Positions 33,180 to 42,274 of a stretch of DNA of 64,000 nucleotides are shown one piece after another (the first letter of the stretch is position 1; each line of letters starts with the position of its first letter). The DNA is from Adenophora triphylla var. japonica. Lineage: Eukaryota; Streptophyta; Magnoliopsida; Asterales; Campanulaceae. The position numbers and the translations under genes were made by a program. Location of the stretch: NCBI GenBank assembly GCA_022495995.1, contig JAFEMH010001452.1:407581-471580 (forward strand), written 5' to 3'. The notes beneath the pieces were generated by a model, which saw only the letters and a program-made list of their open reading frames with translations, made no database searches and was not told the origin of the DNA.

Positions 33180-33553
33180 TCAATAACCGTTTATTAAAAA
33201 CTCTAAATGCCTTACTGTGCTTGGCGTATCCCACAAAGATACCTTCATCAGCTTTTTCATCAAATTTACCTCGGCGCTCTTTACCGTTGTAAAGTACGTA
33301 GCATTTGCGTAGAAGATCTTGAAGAAACCAATGTTAGGGATTACGCCACGCCATAGCTCATAAGGGGTCTTGTTATGAAACTTGTTGACCAAGGATCTAT
33401 TCTGGGTGAAGCAGGCAGTATGGATAGCTTCGGCCCAAAAATACTTGGGAAGCCTAGCTTCGGATATCATTGTTTTTCCAGCTTCGATCAAGGTCCTGTT
33501 CTTTCTCTCAACTACACCATTTTGTTGCGGTATACCGGCTGAGAAATTATGAT
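33180..33553 (-). pseudogene. Copia-D integrase, glutamate-containing half
   Basis: Just before the open frame (33492-33553) the sequence reads the expected PQQNGVVERKNRT glutamate motif. The open frame then gives MIEAGKTMISEARLPKYFW, AEAIHTACFTQNRSLVNKF and NKTPYELWRGVIPNIGFFKI. A shift near 33570 separates it from the first two aspartates, and another near 33300 disrupts the segment that follows FFKI. Confidence 0.82.
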
Positions 33554-34513
33554 CTATTCCATGATCATCACAAGATCTTGAGCAATTCCAAGATTTTTGA
33601 ATTCGGTTCCATTATCTGATCTCATACTGATGATGTCACACTCTTTTTGGGTTTGCAGTAGACGGAATAATCTGGTGGCTACTTCATATGTATCATCTTT
33701 TGAAGCAAACATCTCCACCCAGGTATATCTTGAGAAGTCGTCTACAACAACCAAAGCATATCTGCTACCCCCTAAACTGGCAGTAGTTGTGGGGCCAAAC
33801 AGATCCATATGTAGCAACTGGAGGCATCTAGAGGTGGATAAACAGGGCTTGCTGTGGAAAGATTCTTTATGCTGTTTTCCTAGCTGGCAAGCTCTGCATT
33901 TCCTATCATGATTAGCAGACACTTGAGGCAAGCCGGCAACTAGATTTTTATTTGCTAGCTTGGATAAATATTTGAAATTCAAGTGACTGAGTCTCTTATG
34001 CCATAGCCAGGAGTTCTCACTGATGTTCTTAGCTACAAAACAAACATTAGTAACGTTCGAAACATTGTTTAAATCTATAGCATACACGTTACCTTTTCTA
34101 TATCCAGTGAGAAGTGTTTCACCTGTAGCAATGTCTTTCACATAGCAGTTGGAAGAATTGAAAATACAATGCATACCTTTATCACAAAATTGTGAAATAG
34201 AGAGAAGGTTGTGTTTTAGACCATCCACCAAAGATACCTTCTGTACAACAACTGTACCTCTTTTGATGGATCCACGACCGATAATTTTACCCTTTGCGTT
34301 GTCACCAAAGACAACTGGAGGACCAGATGCTTCTTCCAAATCGGTGAGGAGATCAGCATGTCCAGTCATATGCCTAGAGCATCCACTGTCCATAATCCAA
34401 ACATCCTTACCGGCATCGGTTGAGGCCATTAAGCATTCCTGAAATAAAACAGTAAGCTTATGGTCCCCCTTATTCTTTTGGGTCCAAAGAGTTAGTTCCT
34501 CTTTGGCAACCAT
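33554..34513 (-). pseudogene. Copia-D protease, GAG-pre-integrase and integrase core
   Basis: The protease active site is DSG in WIMDSGCSRHMTGHADLL, followed by VSLVDGLKHNLLSISQFCDK. The GAG-pre-integrase zinc domain shows LWHKRLSHLNFKYL and CRACQLGKQHK. The integrase core shows LLHMDLFGPTTTASLGGSRY, VVVDDFSRYTWVEMFASKDD and ISMRSDNGTEFKN. The frame shifts near 33570. The frame overlaps the preceding gag frame (34492-34513), and the join may be a natural or mutational frame change. Confidence 0.87.
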
Positions 34514-35958
34514 ACCTGGCCACCACCTGAGCTTTTAGACTCAGTGGGTCCAGATAGGTGCTTCAAGAGGCATTCATAAGCCTTGTGACCAATAAAACCA
34601 CAATTTATACATTTGTTAGATGATGGCTGAGGGGGCTTAGATGATTGAATGTTCAATATAGCCTTTGCTTCAGAAGAGTTCACTGTTTGAGCAGAAACAG
34701 ATCCTTTGGGGACGAAGGTAATGGATTTAGCTTTGTTGACCGGTTGCATTGGTTTGGAAGATCTATTACCGGTTGGGGAGCCCTCACCGGTTGGTTGACC
34801 GGTGACAGTTGTCTGACCGGTTGGTCCCTTACCGGTGATGGCTTCCTTACCGGTTGTAGTTTCCTTACCTGCAACCTGGTTAGCAATTTTAATTCCATCT
34901 TTGCTTTTACCATCACTGAGTGGAACATATTGTCCTAGCTCAGGATCAGCTACCTCTGTCCATTGGGATTTGTTTTTGCCCAAATAAGCTTTCATCTGTT
35001 CCCTTCCCTTGGGATAGGTGTGTGGAACAGCTTTGAAAGGTTTAGTTAACTCTCTCTTAATCAATTTGGATTGAGCATCATCAAATTTACCCATCAAGTT
35101 TTCAGAGACAGACTTGGTAGCCGGTTTGTCATTGCTGTCTTTTTCTTTACTGCTGGAGGTAAAACTAATTTCGGTTGTAACATCTCGGTTAGGAGATATT
35201 TGATCTTGTATAATAGTTTCCATAGCAGCTCGGGATTTAGAGAATGTGTCAATAATTTTTGAAAGAGATTTATTCCTTGACACAAGATCAGCAATTTGAC
35301 AAACAGATATGTTTAGTCTCTCAGTGAGTTCTTGATTATCTTTCTTCAACTGATCAGACTCTAGCTTGCTTTCTTTCAAAATTTTTATTTCAGCTTTCAA
35401 AGAGTCATTTTCAGTAGAAATCAATTTGAAATTATCAGCCATAATTTTGTGAGCTTCATTTAATTTTTCAAAATCGGAGAAGAGCTCATTCATCACCTCT
35501 GCCATTTCAGACTTTGACATATTTGGCATTGGGTCAACAGTAGGCTGAGAGGAAGAGGATGATGGTTCAAAATTGGGATCAAAATTTGGTAGTGAAGATA
35601 TCGGTTCAGGATTAGGCTCGGTTAGAGGCTTTAAGTGAATCGGTCGGTTCTCAAGCATCGGTTGATAAGAAGCGATCGGTAAGGCTTGAGCTTGATAGGT
35701 CGGTTGAATTGGTTGCATCAGCGGTCTGAGAGTGGGCATGGTTTTAGACTGACCATAAAGGGATCCACCTATATTTTGAATTTTGAAATTATATGGATTT
35801 CCTGCAGCTACCTTTGGAATAGGAATGGGATCATCAAAGTATGTCAAGGGAGATCTCATAGGTGGAGTCTGGTCAACATAGGATGATTGTTCATTGGAGT
35901 TGGGGTGTCTAAAGATAGGAGTTTGTAGGGAGATGGGTTTATCATAAGTTCCATCCAT
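34492..35958 (-). pseudogene. Copia-D gag, coiled-coil middle and second zinc knuckle
   Basis: This 488-residue frame starts in a proline-rich stretch and passes into a long coiled coil (about residues 155-250: FSDFEKLNEAHKIMADNFKL, NDSLKAEIKILKESKLESDQ). A linker follows in which ACCGGT is read as Thr-Gly about ten times (TTGKEAITGKGPTGQTTVTG and on). It ends with a CCHC knuckle CINCGFIGHKAYEC near residue 450. Long coiled-coil gag with two knuckles is typical of Sireviruses. It is joined to the upstream knuckle by a frame change near 35965. Confidence 0.82.
34735..34870 (-). promoter_or_regulatory. ACCGGT motif array inside the Copia-D gag frame
   Basis: Around nine ACCGGT sites occur in 136 bp within coding sequence, in phase as Thr-Gly (sense TAACCGGTG/CAACCGGT contexts). 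Density is far above what the coding context requires. It is listed as a sequence-level element; function is unknown. Confidence 0.4.
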
Positions 35959-36182
35959 AGCAACAAAACGACATCGGCATCTTCATACGAGTCAGCATAG
36001 TCAGCTTCCTCATTCTCAGAGTCGGTCTCAAACCAAACAGGTAAAGCCTTTTCAGTTGCATCCTCCGCTACTAAACTCTTAGATCTAGGAAATTTCTTGA
36101 ACGGTTTCTTCCTCAGAAATTCATATTTCGGTTGAGGGCATTTGGAGGCAAAATGGCCGGGTTTTCTACAGTTGTAACACAC
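35856..36182 (-). pseudogene. Copia-D gag, first zinc knuckle
   Basis: CYNCRKPGHFASKC is a canonical CX2CX4HX4C knuckle at the start of the frame. It is followed by the basic PKYEFLRKKPFKKFPRSKSL and an acidic ETDSENEEADYADSYEDAD. The frame is shifted relative to both the capsid frame (36255-37241) and the next gag frame. Copia-A has the same arrangement (CYNCRKPGHFASEC). Confidence 0.82.
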
Positions 36183-36254
36183 GAGCTCACCTTGGGCATT
36201 TTTACCATCGGTTGAGGTTGAGGTTTGGCCTTTTCTTTGATAGTTTCCCGAGAT

Positions 36255-37241
36255 CTATGGAAAGATGAGGATTTGGGTTGAAATGATTTCTTTGTGGGAT
36301 TTCTTAAAATCCTTAAACTTTTTGTAATTTCTAGCAAATGCAGCAAATTCATCCTCTACCTCAAGAGGTGTACTAGTTGAGGTATTGGCTTGAGTTGGTT
36401 GAGGCTGAGATATTGAGGGAGAGTCAACGGTAGTATTTTGGCTGGTAAGCATAGAAGAACCGGGAAAGATCTCAGTCTGAGCTGGCAGAGATAAATTTTT
36501 AAATTGTTTTTGCACTCCACTCAGCCGGTTGAGCTCTTCCTCATATAAGAACAAAGTAGACACAATGTTCTGGATATGAGTAACGTTCAAGTCACGGCAC
36601 TCTTTCAAAATAGCGACCTTCACATGCCACAAGTCTCCAAGAGAATTGAGGAATCTCATGTTTAGGTCTTTCATGGTATAGACTCTACCTAAAGATGCAC
36701 AAGAGTTACTCACCTCGCAGAATCGGTCGTACGTTTCCTTCATTGTCTCATTTGGATTCTTCTTGAAGGACTCAAACTCAGCAACACTTTTGTAGAGTCT
36801 GTTGTCCTTGGCCACTTGATCTCCTTCAAAATATCTGAGTAGACTCTGCCACACTTGTTGAGCGGTCTCATAGCATTGTACTTGTTTGTACAGTCTGTCA
36901 TCAAGTCCTGAGGTTATGATGTGCAAAGCTTTTCTGTCCAAGGAATCACACAGTTTGTCATCCTCAGTCCATTCTTCTCGTGGTTTTGGCACATAAGTTT
37001 CATAAACCTCAAAATCTTGTTCAGACTCTCTATCTGCATGATCCATGAGAGGAGTTTTGGGTGCTCTGGTTGCAAGATTGATTTTCAAGGGTGTCATGGG
37101 ACCATCTCTGACTACAGTAGTTAACCTATCATCTATTGAATCCAAGTACCGCATGATTCTGTTTTTCCATACTGGAAATTCGTTATCGTTCAACATGGGA
37201 ACGGATGTCAAGTTGTATGTTTGCATGATTTTTCCTGCCAT
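36255..37241 (-). pseudogene. Copia-D gag, capsid region
   Basis: This is a Copia gag (UBN2-like family): MAGKIMQTYNLTSVPMLNDN, FPVWKNRIMRYLDSIDDRL, SLDRKALHIITSGLDDRLYK, QVWQSLLRYFEGDQVAKDNR and NETMKETYDRFCEVSNSCAS. The ATG at 37241 lies 57 bp from the primer site, a natural gag start. The frame ends at a shift near 36270, just before the first zinc knuckle. It would assemble the particle around element RNA. Confidence 0.87.
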
Positions 37242-37298
37242 TTTGGAATTGGCAATTCAAGCGGTTAAGCTTGGAAAAATGATTTTCGAAAATTGCTA

Positions 37299-37310
37299 GC
37301 TCTGATACCA
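37299..37310 (-). other. Copia-D primer-binding site
   Basis: TGGTATCAGAGC on the minus strand, two bases from the 5' LTR, is complementary to the 3' end of initiator Met-tRNA, the standard Ty1/Copia primer. Confidence 0.9.
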
Positions 37311-37336
37311 ATTGTTAGGTCCCAAATGGTAGGAAT

Positions 37337-37366
37337 CAGGCTAGAGGGGGGGGGGTGAATAGCCTG
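37337..37366 (-). other. Conserved LTR hairpin of Copia-D near primer site
   Basis: Seven-base arms CAGGCTA and TAGCCTG enclose a G-rich loop ending GGTGAA (C-rich in the transcript). It lies 26 bp from the primer site, inside R-U5. Copia-A has the same loop with different, still complementary arms at 46967-46998. Confidence 0.55.
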
Positions 37367-38078
37367 TTAAAACTTTTTGCTAAAAACTTGTTTTGAAAAA
37401 CTCTAGCTTACCGGTAAACGATTTTGCACAGCGGAAATTAAGTTTTCAGTTTAGAGGAAAGGCAAACCGGTAAGACAAAATATCATGCAAGTCAAGACAA
37501 AAATTATTTCCAAGTAAGACAAACAAAATGAGCAGTAAGTGAAGTCAATAGGTTGTGACCAGTTGAGAGATTTCAACTGATTACAACTACACAACAGAAA
37601 ACAAACAAAGCAATAAATGACACATTGTTTGAAGAGGTTCACAGTGTTAAATAACTGCTACGTCCTCTACCAAGTTTGGTCAGAACTTGGATTTGTGAAG
37701 GTGCACTACTATATTAATGGATTCTACCTATTACAAGTTGCAAGCCAATGATTGAAAGGCTGCCAATCTAAAGGTGACCACTAATGGGTCGTGCTACAAT
37801 AAAGACCTGGAGTTTTCTAGAGATGTGCTCTCACAAGCTGAGCTGATTTCTCTAGGGTGTTGTGTGTGAATCAATCAATGTGTTCCATAAGTAGTCTAAT
37901 GGAGGAACACTACAGAATTGATTGAGGTGCCAGTGTATAAGTCCTAACAGAGATGTCTAGTGAATAAGAGGACTTGAATTGAATGCCTTGAACTATGGAG
38001 TTTTCAGGATGATAGTTCAGAGCAACTCACTCTCAAGAATCATAAATGCACCAACCTTCTTCAATGCTCCGGGGAAAC

Positions 38079-38086
38079 TATTTATA
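38079..38086 (-). promoter_or_regulatory. TATA box of Copia-D 5' LTR
   Basis: TATAAATAG on the minus strand. Transcription from here would run through the R-U5 hairpin and the primer site into gag. Confidence 0.6.
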
Positions 38087-38382
38087 GTGAACTTTGAAAA
38101 GGAGTCGTTGTCTTTGAAGAGGTTGCAATGATGACTTGACCGTGTGCATTAAATGGGAAGATCCTTGCATTAAATGCACGAGATTGGATAGAGAGGATTT
38201 CCAGAGATAGATGGGGCTCTGTGAGTGCGGTTACTTGACATTCTCAAAGAAGGTACCGATTTGCTGCGGAGATGTCATGTCGGCATGCTTGCTTTACCAA
38301 CTTTAGCTAAAATTGATGGGTGGGTGGTTGGGAGCAATTAATGCACCGGCAAGCTGCTAACAATCTTGAGGAGTAAGCTATA

Positions 38383-38463
38383 ACCGGTTACTTGACCGGT
38401 AACTCAACCGGTAAGATAGGTAAACCGGTAAGGAACTTTGACCGGTAAGTGACTTCAACCGGT
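38383..38463 (-). promoter_or_regulatory. ACCGGT cluster in Copia-D 5' LTR
   Basis: Six palindromic ACCGGT sites in 81 bp, about 300 bp upstream of the TATA box in element sense. Identical layout to 25250-25330. Confidence 0.6.
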
Positions 38464-38677
38464 AACTCACACAATGCTGAAGGAAATCCTCTGGTCTTCA
38501 AGTCTTCAAATCTTGAGAAAAATACATAACAAAAACACTGGGCACTAGCACTAAGGGATCCTATGGTACATAGAAAAATTCTATTTTGATCTAACTAAAT
38601 TAGGGGTCCTCATTAATGCTTGTTATGATTGGGATTAAGCAATTCTAAGCCAAAGCATATATTTGACTAACAGTTTT

Positions 38678-39333
38678 TGTTATGGTCTATGGTGAGGGCT
38701 CATAGGAAGGTGAATTTGATCCATTTCTTGATCGAGTTATTTAGTGATATCGTCTCTCCAACTTTCAATGGAGAGATCCATATTGGTGGTATTGTTACTT
38801 TGTTTGCTAACCATTTTGGGTTTATGGTGCCCGCCAATGAAGTCGCGGTTTCGGGTTCTACAAAGTTGGATATTCCAACCCTACGGGTAATGCAAATGAT
38901 TTCAGATAGAGGACGTGGAGAGTACAATTGGTTGGTAGGGCCGGGTAAAACGCCCTACATTGTTTTGCCTAGTCCCATCCTCCCATTTGCCCAAACTTAT
39001 CAACACCAAACATGGATCTTTCCAATTTCCATGAGTCTCGAGGAGGGCCAATCAAGCCAAGCAAACCAAGAGGAGGAAGAAGAAGAAGAAGAAGGAGAGC
39101 AACATCAACCCAACCACCCCCCTTTGCCGCCGGATTTTAATGAAAGATTTGACCAGATCGAGCTTCAAAACAATCAAATAATGTCCCGGTTCGACACTTT
39201 CAACAATGAATTTCATTACTTCCGGAATGTTATACAAAATCGTGTGGGGACGATTCAAAGGCAAGTGAACACCATCTTCAACTACGGGGTCAACAATTGG
39301 GATGATTTCCCACAACCACCTACCTACCCGTGA
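38678..39333 (+). pseudogene. Athila-C ORF2, 3' part
   Basis: The frame resumes after the duplicated GTTTT. It reads VNLIHFLIELFSDIVSP, IHIGGIVTLFANHFGFMVPA, LDIPTLRVMQMISDRGRGEY, a glutamate run (NQEEEEEEEEGE) and FNERFDQIELQNNQIMSRF, ending NWDDFPQPPTYP with a TGA. It is the natural C-terminus of the Athila-type ORF, with a helical tail. Together with 23520-24179 it made one protein before Copia-D inserted. Its role is unknown. Confidence 0.72.
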
Positions 39334-40703
39334 TCCATTTTAGTAAGTTTTTCCCTTTACCCTCCCTAGATTTAGCATTGTTCCTTGAAACATTGAGGAC
39401 AATGTTCATTTCAAGTGTGGGGGGGGGGGGGTAAATCTATCCTTTATTTTCCGCTTTCTAGTTTTTAAATTTTACTTGCTTTCTAGGATAGATTTAATCG
39501 CTTTCTAGTATAATTTTTCTTTTTTAACTTAGTTGCATTTTTTTCTTTTGTATGCATGTATAATAGTATATAAAAAAAAAATCCCTATGATGATCAAAAA
39601 TCATTATCATTATGCTTGCCATTTGCCCTAGTATGAATGCCTATTTATCTTTCCTCTCATATTTTCTATACACTTAGAAATCTATAAAAAGGAAAAGTAT
39701 AAGGGATCTTTTTAGGAAAAAATTGAAAGCCTCATAAGTTGGTATAGCACAATATAGAATCTCATCAAGAAAAATGCATTTGATTAGAAGGAATTCCTTT
39801 TATGCTTGGTCATTTATGCAAATTTTGAATATATTCCTTTAAGATTGTACATTTTTTATCTTTATTAAATATTTATTCCCTTTTTAGAAGCACCTTCTTG
39901 TTTGCATCCCTTGAATCACACCCTTTCATAATTTCCATCCTTCCATTTTTTCAAATCAAGTCAAAGTAAAACACTTCTATCTTATTGATAAAAGAGTGAC
40001 AATTGTCACCAATCCTTAAAAGCAAAAAGAAACATATTATCTCCTAAGTAACTCGGGGCACGGCGTTCGCTGCGACGATGCTTCCTTGCCAAAACGGAAA
40101 TAATATCCAAAAGTATTCTTGATCTAAGTATTAGGAACATGGGGCTCGCGACCACAATGTCTCCTACTTGAAAGGATCAAAAATAACTTAGGTCTTTTGC
40201 AAAAATATAACACGTACAAAAATAAGATAAATTTGTTTGACTTTGACGAGATTTTTCCACTACCATCATCCATTCTTCACCCTTGTGATTCAAGAATGTA
40301 ATACAATTCTTCGGAACTTCTAAATTGTGAATAAATGTTTATACCTTCTCTTGTACGTCTTAAAGAAATAAAATTCATCTTTTCTAAAAAATCACTCTAA
40401 AAATTGACAGCTTTTTCTACCAAGAAATAAATCTAAAGATTCTTCCTTCTAGCATGCTTTACTTGGTCAAAATTCTATATATGCTATATTAGGTTATTGT
40501 CTTGCATTTTATCTCTTTAAAAATATCCCTAAAATATTTCTTCCTAAAATAAATTTTTAAAGGTATTCAAAATATGATTAGATAGATAAAGGCATTATCT
40601 ACAAGGCATTTAAGGGCTTGCTACTTTATTTATGAGGGATCAATCGTGTTTTTCTCCCTCTCCGTATTTCATTCTAAGTTTGCTTGGGGACAAGCAAAGG
40701 CTT
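39334..40703 (+). other. Athila-C 3' noncoding region
   Basis: This is AT-rich, with no ORF. It includes a hairpin-like ACATTG-AGGA-CAATGT followed by a 13-G run (39419-39431) in the context AAGTGTGGGGG, which resembles the true polypurine tract 1.29 kb further on. Confidence 0.6.
39413..39431 (+). other. Internal polypurine-like tract of Athila-C
   Basis: AAGTGT followed by a run of 13 G parallels AAGTGTGGGGGAGTT at 40704-40718. It could act as a second plus-strand primer; this is inference. Confidence 0.35.
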
Positions 40704-40718
40704 AAGTGTGGGGGAGTT
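40704..40718 (+). other. Athila-C polypurine tract
   Basis: AAGTGTGGGGGAGTT abuts the 3' LTR start TGATAAG. Confidence 0.82.
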
Positions 40719-42269
40719 TGATAAGTGACTATTATATAGTCAATTATCCTAGTTTTTATATACTTTTACACAAATAAATCATCACTTTTTATTTAGTTTT
40801 TAGTATTTTTACTTACTTTTGTTATTTTATTAGATTTTACGTTTTTGGTATGTTTTATACATTTTAGACAGGTTTTAGGGTCTTTTTATTTATACAAAGG
40901 ATTCATGGACATTTTGATCCGAAAGGATGGAGGAACACCAAGCAAAATAAGCACTCCAAGCTGAAAACCAGTCGGAGCGGCCGTGCAGCAAAACCAGGAG
41001 CGGCCGTGCATCATAGGCCATGGCCGGCCATCTTGGCCCAAGGAGTGGCCGAGCACTGAAGTGACCTGGCCGTGCCAAACCAGGAGCGGCCGTGCGGCCT
41101 ATATATGGAGCGGCCGTGCAAGTCTCCAAATTCAAATCCAAATGCTGGGCGCCAAGAGGACACGGCCGTGCAAAATCCTTGACACGGCCGTGCAAGTCGT
41201 GGATCGAGATGTAAAGGCACCTTTTGATGGCACCCAATTGAAGAGTCTCCTTCCATTTATAAATAGGACCCTTGTAATCAGTCTTATATACGAATTCTTA
41301 GAGAGAAATTACTGATATTAGATAGATAGAAGATACAAAGATTTGTAACAACAATTTTCCAAAGGAGTTTGAAGATCAAAGTCATTATTTGTTCTTGGAA
41401 TCACTTTGGAGGAAAAGCAATAAAAGTGAAGCATTATTCTCAGCAATCATAAGTCTTTCTTACTCAATCTCCATTTATACTTTTATGTTATCAATGGCTT
41501 GTGAGTAATCCCCCATATTCTTGGGGTTGGAAACTCAAAAGCATGCTTATTCATCATTCAAAAATGTTTAGTCTTGTCTTCTTTCTTCATCTAAAACAAT
41601 CTCTTTATATTATTCTCTAAATGCCTTACATTTTGGCGATATCCAATTTGTATGATTCAAATCAATTGAGAGAAGTACCTAGCGGAGAATCTCGATTGAC
41701 GGAACCATATAAAGAAACTAGGTTCATTGATCACGAGAGTAGTTCAATGGCCTAGGGATGTTCCTTTAATGGAAAGTATGTTGACTTCCGTCCTTAATGG
41801 ATTCTTACTAATTATGGTCAGCTAGAGATAAGCCGGAATGCCCGTTTGTGACAGGGCGGGGGCAAACATAAACGGATTTCTCAAACAGTTAGGACATAAT
41901 TAGTGAAGAATACAAACGCTATTGTCTTAGCCCGAAATAGCGTAGGCTTAACATACCATCCTTGCTTTTTATGAAAACCTTTTATTTCTAAGACAATGAC
42001 AATTTGATGAATAAGAATATGTGTATGATTTCCAATCCCGAGAATGCTTCGTTTTATAAGATTTCAATTAAAGTATTTTCTGTTTATGCTCTCTCTATTA
42101 TTCTAAAACAAATTTTATCTACCCCCAATCTTTTCTATATTTTCTAAAGACAAAAATATCCCTTAAGTAAACCCTGTCTCTGTGGGATCGACTCGTACTT
42201 GCACCCGCTATATTACAATAGCCCGTGCGCTTGCGGATATAAAATAAACCGTTAGGTTTCGACCGAACA
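40719..42269 (+). repeat. Athila-C 3' LTR
   Basis: A 1551-bp LTR matching 18612-20159, followed by the duplicated target GTAAG. The motif cluster is at 40975-41194 and the TATA box at 41258-41265. Confidence 0.93.
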
Positions 42270-42274
42270 GTAAG

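Larger units (their letters stand above)
24180..38672 (-). mobile_element. Copia-D: Sirevirus-like Ty1/Copia element with a 1266-codon third ORF
   Basis: This minus-strand element has two 1360-bp LTRs (24180-25539 and 37313-38672) and a perfect 5-bp TSD GTTTT (24175-24179 and 38673-38677). It carries a Met-tRNA primer site, a polypurine tract, gag, protease, integrase, RT and RNase H, plus a very long ORF between pol and the 3' LTR. Its LTRs look about 98-99% identical by eye, so it is the youngest insertion of the nest. A few frameshifts and an altered RT catalytic box (NVDD) make this copy unlikely to be autonomous. Confidence 0.93.
37313..38672 (-). repeat. Copia-D 5' LTR
   Basis: A 1360-bp LTR bounded TG...CA, matching 24180-25539. 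It contains a ten-G run within the hairpin at 37337-37366 (shorter in the other LTR), the TATA box at 38079-38086 and the ACCGGT cluster at 38383-38463. Confidence 0.95.
18612..42269 (+). mobile_element. Athila-C: Athila-type Ty3/Gypsy element lacking pol enzymes
   Basis: The LTRs are 18612-20159 and 40719-42269, both beginning TGATAAGTGAC and ending CGACCGAACA, with a perfect 5-bp TSD GTAAG (18607-18611 and 42270-42274). The primer site, gag, zinc knuckle, protease and a second Athila-like ORF are present. RT, RNase H and integrase are wholly missing: the protease ORF ends at 22845 and a noncoding leader to ORF2 follows. The LTRs differ at perhaps a dozen or two positions by eye, so insertion is relatively recent. 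It is a non-autonomous derivative. Copia-D is inserted in ORF2. Confidence 0.9.
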
